19,882 nt of DNA from positions 1 through 19,882 of the forward strand of contig JAQICW010000334.1 of NCBI GenBank assembly GCA_027858355.1, read 5' to 3'. The notes beneath the pieces are model-generated. The model worked only from the letters and a program-made list of their open reading frames with translations. It was not told the origin of the DNA and did no database searches. Origin of the DNA: Desulfobacula sp. GTDB lineage: Bacteria > Desulfobacterota > Desulfobacteria > Desulfobacterales > Desulfobacteraceae. Position numbers and translations under genes: made by a program. Positions 12,557-19,882 of this stretch are shown in pieces (the stretch's first letter is position 1; each line of letters starts with the position of its first letter).

Positions 12557-12591
12557 AAGCTGTTGGAACAGTTTTTGTAGAAAATTATTTT
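12557..12591 (+). promoter_or_regulatory. Candidate BREX promoter with overlapping dyad operator
   Basis: TTGGAA (12563-12568), 17 bp, TATTTT (12586-12591) is a moderate sigma-70 promoter 38 bp ahead of brxA. An inverted repeat, AAGCTGTT-gg-AACAGTTT (12557-12574, 7 of 8 pairs), covers its -35 box. This is where a BREX repressor (BrxR-like WYL protein) could bind. The regulator gene itself is not seen next to the operon. Confidence 0.45.
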
Positions 12592-12629
12592 GTATTGTAT
12601 GTTCAAAAGGAGAATGAAAGTTTACAGCA

Positions 12630-13265
12630 ATGGAGTTACATAATAAAAACAGTTTATTACCAAAATATCGAATGTCTTTTACTGTTGGAGGACTGTTTTA
12701 TCAGGAAGCCGTCTCAGCAGTTGATCTTCATATAAACTGTAAAGATTGGACAAAAGTCCGGGAAGAAATATTAAAAACCAACCTTTTCCAGGCCAGGACT
12801 CAAAATTCCCTTGAAAGGGTATGCCGTGAAGTACTGTCTCGGCTCAAACTTCTTTCCCCAGAACAACTAAAAATTATCCAAACCGGTTCAAGACAGGAAC
12901 AGCTTCAGATATTATGGATTGCTGTTTGTAAGCGGTATAGCTTTATCCGTGACTTTGCTGTTGAAGTGATTCGAGAAAAGTTTTTACTCATGGATTACGT
13001 TCTCACTGAAGAGGATTATACTATTTTTTTTGACACCAAAGCTGAATGGCATGAAGAACTGGAAAAACTCAAAGATTCAACAAAAAAGAAACTCAAACAG
13101 GTTTTATTCAGGATACTCAGGGAAGCTGAGATCACATCAGAAGCGAACATCATACTACCTTCAATATTGACCAAGCGAGTTGCCAGGGCATTGGTCTCTG
13201 ACAAATCTGAATTGTATATTGTACTGCCGGTCTCAGATACAGATTTTAAGGAGTGGGTAAAATGA
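12630..13265 (+). CDS. brxA: BREX protein BrxA
   Basis: First gene of the BREX operon, a 211-residue DUF1819 (BrxA) protein. The signature near the N-terminus is KYRMSFTVGGLFYQEAVSAV. A helical DNA-binding-like body with EQLKIIQTGSRQEQLQILWIAVCKRY follows, and the C-terminus ends in strand-rich YIVLPVSDTDFKEW. BrxA is a conserved small subunit of type 1 BREX, known to bind DNA. The start is uncertain. AAGGAG (12607-12612) is 17 nt from ATG 12630 and only 1 nt from an out-of-frame ATG at 12614, which opens a 9-codon frame ending at 12643. A second in-frame ATG at 12672 lacks a ribosome binding site. The stop overlaps brxB by an ATGA. Codon use resembles brxB and brxC. Confidence 0.93.
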   Translation: MELHNKNSLLPKYRMSFTVGGLFYQEAVSAVDLHINCKDWTKVREEILKTNLFQARTQNSLERVCREVLSRLKLLSPEQLKIIQTGSRQEQLQILWIAVCKRYSFIRDFAVEVIREKFLLMDYVLTEEDYTIFFDTKAEWHEELEKLKDSTKKKLKQVLFRILREAEITSEANIILPSILTKRVARALVSDKSELYIVLPVSDTDFKEWVK

Positions 13266-13873
13266 CCCTTGATACAGAAACACAGCCGATACCAGAAAGA
13301 TTCAAACACCTTCAGGCACTGATCAGCAGTGAAAGATTCCTAAAGATGCAGGGGCTTGGAAAAGAAGTCCCTTTTTATATTTGCCCATATCGCCCGTCTG
13401 AAGCCATCGAAATGGAACGGATGCAGAAACAGTTAAAAAACAAACTGTCACAAACAGGTGTTCAGGTGCTGGAGATAAATTTATATGACATATCCGTTGA
13501 GATCTTGAAAGAAAACGGGGACTGGGAATGGTATCTGGAAGAAGAATCCAAAATGACAAAAGAAGAATTAAAAGAGGAACTACAGTCCATTCTGGATATT
13601 GAAACCGCCTTAGTACCTGCAATCGGAAAAAGAATCACTGAAGAATCCCATGATGTTATTTTTATGTCCGGTGTAGGTGAAGTTTATCCATATATCCGGT
13701 CCCATAATGTTTTAAATAATTTGCAGAGTACAGCCAAAGATCATCCCATGGTCATGTTTTTTCCCGGGGCATATACTCATTCACTGGAATCGGGAGCATC
13801 ACTGGATCTGTTTGGCAGATTGCATGACGACAAATACTATAGAGCATTTAATATATATCATTGTGAGCTTTAA
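13262..13873 (+). CDS. brxB: BREX protein BrxB
   Basis: A 203-residue DUF1788 (BrxB) protein, a conserved small component of type 1 BREX of undefined biochemistry. Recognisable segments are LGKEVPFYICPYRP near the N-terminus, GVQVLEINLYDISVEIL, and the conserved stretch DVIFMSGVGEVYPYIRSHNVLNNLQ. The C-terminal part has HPMVMFFPGAYTHSLESGASLDLFG, then YYRAFNI. The start is ATG 13262, because AAGGAG (13248-13253) is 8 nt away and the ATG overlaps the brxA stop (ATGA 13262-13265). An upstream GTG at 13253 overlaps the ribosome binding site itself and is unlikely. brxC begins 15 nt after the stop, so the three genes are one transcript. Confidence 0.93.
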   Translation: MTLDTETQPIPERFKHLQALISSERFLKMQGLGKEVPFYICPYRPSEAIEMERMQKQLKNKLSQTGVQVLEINLYDISVEILKENGDWEWYLEEESKMTKEELKEELQSILDIETALVPAIGKRITEESHDVIFMSGVGEVYPYIRSHNVLNNLQSTAKDHPMVMFFPGAYTHSLESGASLDLFGRLHDDKYYRAFNIYHCEL

Positions 13874-13888
13874 TTTAAGGAACTGAAA

Positions 13889-16800
13889 ATGACTCTGAAA
13901 ACCATATTTAAAAAACCGGTTGACCGATCCATAGAAGGTGTCATTAAGGTCGATGATGAAGCAAGCCTCCGTCTTGAAGCTGAAGAATATGTTTTAACCA
14001 ATGAAGTTGAAAAGCGTCTGGAGTCTTTTCTTGATGCCTATAACAACTATGACGGTGCCAATGGCGTATGGATATCCGGTTTCTTTGGATCTGGTAAGTC
14101 TCATCTGTTAAAGATACTGGCCCTTCTCATGGAGAACCGTGAGGTTGAAGGGGCTAAAGTACTGGATATCATACTTCCCAAATGTGGTGACAATGAGATC
14201 CTCAAAGGTGACTTGAAAAGAGCGGTTAACATTCCGTCAAAAAGTATCCTGTTCAATATTGATCAGAAAGCAGATGTGATCAGTAAAACTCAGGTAGATG
14301 CTCTGGTGGCGGTGTTTGTTAAAGTTTTTGATGAATCCTGTGGATATTATGGGAAACAGTCTTATATAGCCCAGTTTGAAAGAGAACTTGATCAGGATAA
14401 CCTGCTGGACAAGTTTAAAGATGCCTTCGAAGCAGCATCCTCAAAAGATTGGGAATGGAGTAGAATAAGGGCCAAACGGTTTGCATCCCATATTGATGAC
14501 GCATACCGGTCAGTCACCGGCCAGGAAGTATCAGGCATTCTTGATAAATATCGAAGTGACTACAGTTTGTCCATTGAGGACTTTGCAGAACAGATTAACA
14601 ATTATATTGAAAGCCAAGAAACAGATTTTCGTTTAAATTTCTTTGTCGATGAAGTTGGCCAATACGTTGCTGACAATGTCAAACTGATGACCAATCTTCA
14701 AACCATTGCAGAAAGCCTTGCAACTAAAAGTCGTGGACGGGCCTGGGTCATTGTGACAGCCCAGGAGGATGTGCATACGGTCGTCGGTGAAATGAATAAG
14801 CAGCAGAGCAATGATTTTTCAAAAATTCAGGCCCGGTTCGAGAACAGGATGAAACTCACCAGTGCGGATGTGGCTGAAGTTATCCAGAAAAGGTTGCTGC
14901 AAAAAAATGATGCTGGGATTCACAAATTGTCCAAAGTGTATGACGATCAGGTAAATAATTTTAAAACCCTGTTTGATTTTGCTGACGGCTCACAACTTTA
15001 CCGAAATTTCAAGGATCAAGACCACTTCATCCATACCTATCCGTTTATCCCCTATCAGTTCATCCTGTTTCAGACCGCCATCCAGAACCTGTCCATGCAC
15101 AATGCATTTGAAGGAAAACACAGGTCTGTTGGAGAAAGATCCATGCTTGGGGTGTTCCAGCAGGTAGCGGTTCAGATTTCGGATCATGATATAGGACAGC
15201 TTGCCACCTTCGATCTCATGTTTGAAGGGATCAGAAGTGCACTGAAAGCCCAGATCCAAAGATCTATCCAACTTGCGGAAAAGCACCTGGACAATAAGTT
15301 TGCAGTGCAGGTGCTCAAGACCTTATTCCTTGTAAAATATATTAAAGAATTCAAGACGACAAAAAGAAATCTCTCAGTTCTGATGCTTGATGAATTTAAC
15401 AAAAACATGGACCAATTGAATACTGAACTTACTGAAGCTCTGAATCTCTTGGAGCAACAAACATACATTCAAAGAAACGGTGAGGTGTTTGAATTCCTCA
15501 CAGATGAAGAAAAGGATGTTGAAGAAGAAATAAAAAATACCGATATCGAATCCTCTGCCGTTGATGAACATCTTTATAAAATAGTATTCGACACCATTAT
15601 AAAATTACGAAAAATACGATATGACGTAAATGGACAGGATTATCCATTCTCAAGAAAGATGGATGACAAGCTCTTTGGCCGGGAATATGAGTTGACGATC
15701 CATGTCATCAGTCCTTTTAACGAGCATGCGGATAATGAACAAGTCCTGACCATGCAATCAGCCGGAAGAGATGAACTTCTGGTTATCATACCCCCGGATG
15801 AACGAATGATGCGGGATCTGTTGATGTACGAAAGAACCAATAAATACATTCGTCAGAACATCTCCCTTACCCAGCAGGAATCCATTAAAAGGATCTTAAC
15901 GGACAAAACCCTCCAGAATCAGGAACGGTATAATGAACTAAAACAGCATATTGAAAATTTTCTCGGTAAGTCAAAACTATTCATCAATGCAAATCTGGTT
16001 GATATCGGAGGATCAGATCCCCAGGCAAGAATCATAAAGGGATTCCATGACCTGATCATCAGAACCTATCCAAACCTGAAGATGCTCAAGGATTTTACAT
16101 ATACTGAGAGCTATGTTTCCAAATGCTTGAAGGACGGTGGAAGTCTTTTTGGAGGTGATGTTTCCCTTCTTAGTGAAGCAGAACAGGAAATGCTGTCATT
16201 TGTTAAGGGTAATAAAACCAACGGAATCAGGACCACTCTCAAAGGCCTGATTGAACGGTTCGAAAAAAAATCCTATGGCTGGTACTATGCGGCCATATTG
16301 TGTATCCTGGCCAAACTCTGTGCAGCAGGAAAGGTGGAGTTAAATTCCGACAGTAATATCCTGGAAGACGATCAGCTTGAGAAAGCATTGTTGAATACCC
16401 ATGGTCATGCAAACCTGGTTATTGAACCCTTAAGTGACTTTACTGCTGGCCAGATACGAAGTCTGAAACAATTTTATGAAGAATTCTTTGACAATCCCAC
16501 ATCTGCAACAGAAGCCAAAGCCCTTGGAAAAGAAACCACATCAGCCATCAAAGAAAAGATTGATGCCTTATCACAGCTTGTTGCAGACAAGCAAAGGTAT
16601 CCATTTCTGGCCGAATTGGACAAAATAATTGAAACACTCAATGAAATAAAAGGGAAACCCTATACATTCTTCTTAACAGACTTGCATAAAATTGAAGAAA
16701 GCCTGCTGGATCTGAAAGAGGAGGTTGTAGATCCGATTCAAAGGTTCATGAGCGGTCCCTTAAAAACCATATATGATGATGCAGTCAGCTTTTTAAAGCA

Positions 16801-17479
16801 TCAGGAACATAACCTTTCCTATGCTGATGGAGATGAATCCGATCAGATTCTTGATATCCTCAAAGACATCACTTGTTATAAGAACAATAAAATGCAGCAG
16901 GTCAAATCCCTGGTTGAAACGGTTTCCGATAAAGTTGATGAGAAGCTTAAAACAACCAAACATGATGCATCTGACAAGATAAAGACCCTGTTAAATAAAG
17001 TAACCGGCATGGATGGTTTTCAAAAACTATCTACTGAAGACCAGGATGAATTGATGAAGCCCTTTGAGAGTCAAATTGAAAAAATAAATGATCAGACTCT
17101 GATTGCTGTAATCAGTGCTGAACTCCAACGGTTTGAAGATGATGAGTATCATAAGATCCTTAGTAGATTGAGCTATCTCTGTACGCCGAAACCAAAGCCC
17201 CCTAAACCTAAGCCTTCTGAACCGGCAAACTCCAAACCGGATAAACCAGAATATGATAATAATATTGAGGACAGTGACATTGGAAAAGGGGAGATAAAGG
17301 AAGACCCGGTAAAGCCGGAAAAAAAAGAACCGGTTAAAGAAATGGTTGGGATTAAAAAAATTGAAGTAAATTATACCAAAGCCTGGATTGAAAATGAATC
17401 CGAAGTTGAAGACTATTTATCCGTACTGAAAAAAGCCATACTTAAAGAAATCAATGATGGGAAACGGATACAGGTATAA
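13889..17479 (+). CDS. brxC: BREX protein BrxC, large P-loop ATPase
   Basis: A 1196-residue BREX ATPase (BrxC/PglY type), required for defence and for host methylation in type 1 systems. Walker A is GFFGSGKS (residues 64-71). A Walker-B-like segment, LNFFVDEVGQ, lies near residue 252, followed by NLQTIAESLATK and a sensor-like WVIVTAQED. The middle has the conserved HTYPFIPYQFILFQTAIQNLS and GRSERSMLG-like GERSMLGVFQQ. The C-terminal third is coiled-coil rich (about 890-1090). A low-complexity proline/lysine linker (about 1099-1148, PKPKPPKPKP then acidic) precedes a final helical tail. Length fits the family. AAGGA is 6 nt before the ATG. It is intact, with no frameshift or missing motif seen. 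Confidence 0.96.
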   Translation: MTLKTIFKKPVDRSIEGVIKVDDEASLRLEAEEYVLTNEVEKRLESFLDAYNNYDGANGVWISGFFGSGKSHLLKILALLMENREVEGAKVLDIILPKCGDNEILKGDLKRAVNIPSKSILFNIDQKADVISKTQVDALVAVFVKVFDESCGYYGKQSYIAQFERELDQDNLLDKFKDAFEAASSKDWEWSRIRAKRFASHIDDAYRSVTGQEVSGILDKYRSDYSLSIEDFAEQINNYIESQETDFRLNFFVDEVGQYVADNVKLMTNLQTIAESLATKSRGRAWVIVTAQEDVHTVVGEMNKQQSNDFSKIQARFENRMKLTSADVAEVIQKRLLQKNDAGIHKLSKVYDDQVNNFKTLFDFADGSQLYRNFKDQDHFIHTYPFIPYQFILFQTAIQNLSMHNAFEGKHRSVGERSMLGVFQQVAVQISDHDIGQLATFDLMFEGIRSALKAQIQRSIQLAEKHLDNKFAVQVLKTLFLVKYIKEFKTTKRNLSVLMLDEFNKNMDQLNTELTEALNLLEQQTYIQRNGEVFEFLTDEEKDVEEEIKNTDIESSAVDEHLYKIVFDTIIKLRKIRYDVNGQDYPFSRKMDDKLFGREYELTIHVISPFNEHADNEQVLTMQSAGRDELLVIIPPDERMMRDLLMYERTNKYIRQNISLTQQESIKRILTDKTLQNQERYNELKQHIENFLGKSKLFINANLVDIGGSDPQARIIKGFHDLIIRTYPNLKMLKDFTYTESYVSKCLKDGGSLFGGDVSLLSEAEQEMLSFVKGNKTNGIRTTLKGLIERFEKKSYGWYYAAILCILAKLCAAGKVELNSDSNILEDDQLEKALLNTHGHANLVIEPLSDFTAGQIRSLKQFYEEFFDNPTSATEAKALGKETTSAIKEKIDALSQLVADKQRYPFLAELDKIIETLNEIKGKPYTFFLTDLHKIEESLLDLKEEVVDPIQRFMSGPLKTIYDDAVSFLKHQEHNLSYADGDESDQILDILKDITCYKNNKMQQVKSLVETVSDKVDEKLKTTKHDASDKIKTLLNKVTGMDGFQKLSTEDQDELMKPFESQIEKINDQTLIAVISAELQRFEDDEYHKILSRLSYLCTPKPKPPKPKPSEPANSKPDKPEYDNNIEDSDIGKGEIKEDPVKPEKKEPVKEMVGIKKIEVNYTKAWIENESEVEDYLSVLKKAILKEINDGKRIQV

Positions 17480-17520
17480 CGGAATCGAATAATAGAAAAT
17501 TTTAACGGAGCATATAGAAA

Positions 17521-19882
17521 TTGAATACTTCTCATCTGAAACAGTTTGCACAAAATGCACGTAGACAATTGATAGAACTGGTATCTACAAAGCTATCCAT
17601 AGTTTTGGATGCTGGTAGTGCTGCCAGGAGAGAAAACGAAAAGGCCGTCAAAGACCTTGAAAAGGAAATATCCCGGACATCCGAGGACCAGGTGATAGAA
17701 AAAGTGGCTTACATCTGGTTCAACAGGTTCTGTGCATTGAGATTCATGGATGTAAACAGATATACTAACATCGGCGTCGTGTCTCCTTCTGAAGGATTCT
17801 CCCAACCTGAAATATTAATGGAAGCAAAACAGGGCCATATTGATGCTGGATTGAGAATAGATAAAGACAGAGTATTCGGTCTTCTGAATGAAACCATTCC
17901 AAGCCCTGAACCACAGCAAGAAGCATACCGAATGTTGTTGGTAGCGGTTTGTAACGATTACAACAGCATTATGCCTTTCCTGTTTGAAAAGATTGCAGAC
18001 TTCACAGAACTTTTGATGCCTGATGACCTGTTATCGGACAGTTCAATTTTGACCGCTACCCGTGAGGCCCTTTCTGAAGAAGCATGTGCAGATGTTGAAG
18101 TTATCGGCTGGCTTTACCAGTTTTATATCTCTGAAAAAAAAGACGAGGTGTTTGCTGGGCTTAAGAAGAATAAAAAAGTAACACCGGAGGATATACCAGC
18201 AGCCACACAACTTTTTACACCTAACTGGATTGTCCGATATCTTGTAGAGAATTCCCTTGGACGCTTGTGGATGTTAAATAATCCGAACTCCAAGCTTATT
18301 GATAAGATGGAATATTATATTAAACCAGGACAGACAGAAGCTGATTTTTTAAAGGTAGATTCACCAGAAGAAATAAAAATCTGTGACCCTGCATGTGGTT
18401 CTGGACACATGTTAGTTTATGCTTTTGATATCCTTTATTCAATATATGAAGAAGAAGGGTATGAAGCGCCTGAAATACCACAGCTGATATTAAAAAAGAA
18501 TTTATTTGGGATTGAGATTGATGAAAGAGCTGGAGAACTTGCTGCATTTGCTCTTTTTATGAAAGGTCGCCAAAGATATCGTCGTTTTTTTAGAAAATCT
18601 GAAAAACCAAACATTTGTGTTCTTGAGAATATTGATTTTGAAAGCAATGAAGTAAAAAATTATATGGATAAAGTTGGTCGTGATCTTCTTACCATGGATT
18701 TTCAAACCTTACTTTATGATTTCAAAGAAGCAGATAATTTTGGTTCTCTAATCCGTCCATCGCTAACAGATGTAAATTATATTTCTTCTTTATTGGAAGA
18801 TAAAAAAATTAACGATGATCTATTTCTTCAAGGAATCCATAAAAGAGTTTTAAAAGCACTCAAACAAGCTGATTATCTTAGTCCTAAATACCACGTTGTT
18901 ATTGCTAATCCCCCATATATGGGAGGCAAGGGGATGAATGGGCGATTGGGAAAGTGGTTAAAAGATAATTTCTCCGATGTGAAGTCTGATTTATTTTCTG
19001 CATTTATGGTACGTAACACTGAGCTTGCTTTACCAAAAGGGCAACTCGGTTTTATGTCACCTTTTGTATGGATGTTTATTAAATCTTACGAGAAATTACG
19101 CATATTTATAATTAATAACAAAACTATTACATCATTAGTACAACTTGAATATTCTGGTTTTGATGGTGCTACTGTTCCTATTTGTACCTTCACAGTCGAA
19201 AATGATTATCATCCCGATTTTCAAGGTGGCTATGTACGGTTGTCAGACTTCCGGGGGTCAGCAAATCAAGGTCCAAAGACTCTTGAAGCTATAAAAAACC
19301 CTAAATGTGAATGGTTCTATCGAGCTTCTTCATCAGAATTTAAGAAGATTCCTGGTAGGCAAATTGCCTATTGGGTTAATAATAAAATTATTGCGATATT
19401 TGATAAATACCCACCATTATCAACGAAATTATTTTCTGATGGTGCTAATAAAACGGGTAATAATGATAAATATTTACGTTATTTTTGGGAAGTTCGATCA
19501 GACTCAGTTCAAACGAAGGAAAATAGAAATTCAAAATGGCTCTTTTGTGCAAAAGGAGGTGAATTCCGTAGATGGTATGGCAATATTATTCATTTAATAA
19601 ATTGGGATAAAGATATTAGAGAGCATTATTCTAAAGATAAAGTTGCAAGATTATTGAACGAGGACTATTGGTATCGTGATGGGATTACTTGGGGTAGAAT
19701 TACATCAAGTGAAAATATTGGATTTAGGATATTGCCTCAAACCGCAACATTTGAAACTGCAGGAACCTCTATCTTTCCATATGAAGAAGATCCAAAGCTT
19801 ATTATCTCAGCTTTATGCTTGTTATCATCTAAAATTGGGCAATTAATTTTTCGCATTCTTAATCCCACATTAGTATTACAAG
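17521..19882 (+). CDS. pglX: BREX adenine-specific DNA methyltransferase PglX (5' part, cut by window end)
   Basis: BREX N6-adenine methyltransferase that marks host DNA in one strand of a non-palindromic site. The 787 codons present run to the window edge without a stop; the full protein is usually near 1200 residues. TTG at 17521 gives the family N-terminus NTSHLKQFAQNARRQLIELV and has ACGGAG 10 nt upstream. Motifs are SAM-binding DPACGSGHML (289-298), GIEIDERAGELAAFAL and catalytic NPPY (463-466). After it come DLFSAFMVRNTELAL and QLGFMSPFVWMF, then the start of the target-recognition half. The gene follows brxC by 41 nt. Base composition drops sharply after about 18500: hand-counted 60-base lines go from 40-48% GC before to 20-38% in most lines after, apart from the line holding the NPPY motif. 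This suggests exchange of the specificity part. Confidence 0.95.
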   Translation, partial: MNTSHLKQFAQNARRQLIELVSTKLSIVLDAGSAARRENEKAVKDLEKEISRTSEDQVIEKVAYIWFNRFCALRFMDVNRYTNIGVVSPSEGFSQPEILMEAKQGHIDAGLRIDKDRVFGLLNETIPSPEPQQEAYRMLLVAVCNDYNSIMPFLFEKIADFTELLMPDDLLSDSSILTATREALSEEACADVEVIGWLYQFYISEKKDEVFAGLKKNKKVTPEDIPAATQLFTPNWIVRYLVENSLGRLWMLNNPNSKLIDKMEYYIKPGQTEADFLKVDSPEEIKICDPACGSGHMLVYAFDILYSIYEEEGYEAPEIPQLILKKNLFGIEIDERAGELAAFALFMKGRQRYRRFFRKSEKPNICVLENIDFESNEVKNYMDKVGRDLLTMDFQTLLYDFKEADNFGSLIRPSLTDVNYISSLLEDKKINDDLFLQGIHKRVLKALKQADYLSPKYHVVIANPPYMGGKGMNGRLGKWLKDNFSDVKSDLFSAFMVRNTELALPKGQLGFMSPFVWMFIKSYEKLRIFIINNKTITSLVQLEYSGFDGATVPICTFTVENDYHPDFQGGYVRLSDFRGSANQGPKTLEAIKNPKCEWFYRASSSEFKKIPGRQIAYWVNNKIIAIFDKYPPLSTKLFSDGANKTGNNDKYLRYFWEVRSDSVQTKENRNSKWLFCAKGGEFRRWYGNIIHLINWDKDIREHYSKDKVARLLNEDYWYRDGITWGRITSSENIGFRILPQTATFETAGTSIFPYEEDPKLIISALCLLSSKIGQLIFRILNPTLVLQ

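Larger units (their letters stand above)
12066..12629. other. Divergent intergenic region between the minus-strand operon and BREX
   Basis: This 564-bp AT-rich gap must hold the promoters of both operons. Seen in it are a large stem-loop (12121-12181), a 12-bp direct repeat (12259-12293), a stem-loop (12478-12502), an isolated consensus TTGACA at 12515-12520 without a good -10, and a promoter/dyad just before brxA. No gene over 60 codons is present. One frame near 12300-12410 looks faintly protein-like but is broken by a TGA. I found no convincing promoter for the minus-strand operon. Confidence 0.6.

Overview
The window is AT-rich and bacterial. It most likely comes from a sulfate-reducing deltaproteobacterium (Desulfobacterales-like). 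The evidence is an IHF-alpha-like protein ending in the GKLRDKINS type of tail, a sigma-54 promoter joined to a cyclic-di-GMP-I (GEMM) riboswitch, and codon use with many GAA/AAA/ATT codons. The lineage is inferred from style, not from a marker gene. The content is that of an accessory or defence island. No integrase, transposase, tRNA, rRNA or CRISPR array is visible.

Left part (1-3610): a C-terminal scrap of a WYL-domain regulator, an IHF-alpha-like gene with a good promoter, an unrecognised 457-residue gene with a near-consensus sigma-70 promoter carrying a dyad, a convergent unrecognised 119-residue gene, and a radical-SAM protein on the minus strand. Several strong hairpins separate these units.

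Gene-poor part (3607-4833): two plus-strand intrinsic terminators, two diverged copies of a 64-71 bp repeat, a 10-bp tandem repeat, a near-perfect sigma-54 promoter, and directly behind it a cyclic-di-GMP-I riboswitch with an overlapping terminator. The only reading frame behind the riboswitch is 8 codons long, although it has an excellent ribosome binding site.

Minus-strand operon (12065 down to 4834): a small zinc-ribbon protein, a Ycf46-type AAA ATPase, DUF1257 (Ycf35-like), DUF2997, DUF3150, SSB, a Rad52/DdrA-like annealing candidate, a RecB/Cas4-type Fe-S nuclease interrupted by an in-frame TGA, and a UvrD/PcrA-type helicase. Spacing is tight with good ribosome binding sites. Together it reads as a DNA-processing module: an AAA motor with small partners, ssDNA binding and annealing, nuclease and helicase.

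Right part (12066-19882): a 564-bp intergenic region with hairpins, a direct repeat and a promoter/operator candidate, then a type 1 BREX anti-phage operon on the plus strand: brxA, brxB (ATGA overlap), brxC and the first 787 codons of pglX, cut by the window end. pglZ and brxL, expected in type 1 BREX, would lie outside. The strongest leads are the sigma-54/riboswitch unit without a gene, the TGA-interrupted nuclease, and the Ycf46-DUF1257-DUF2997 recombination operon beside BREX.
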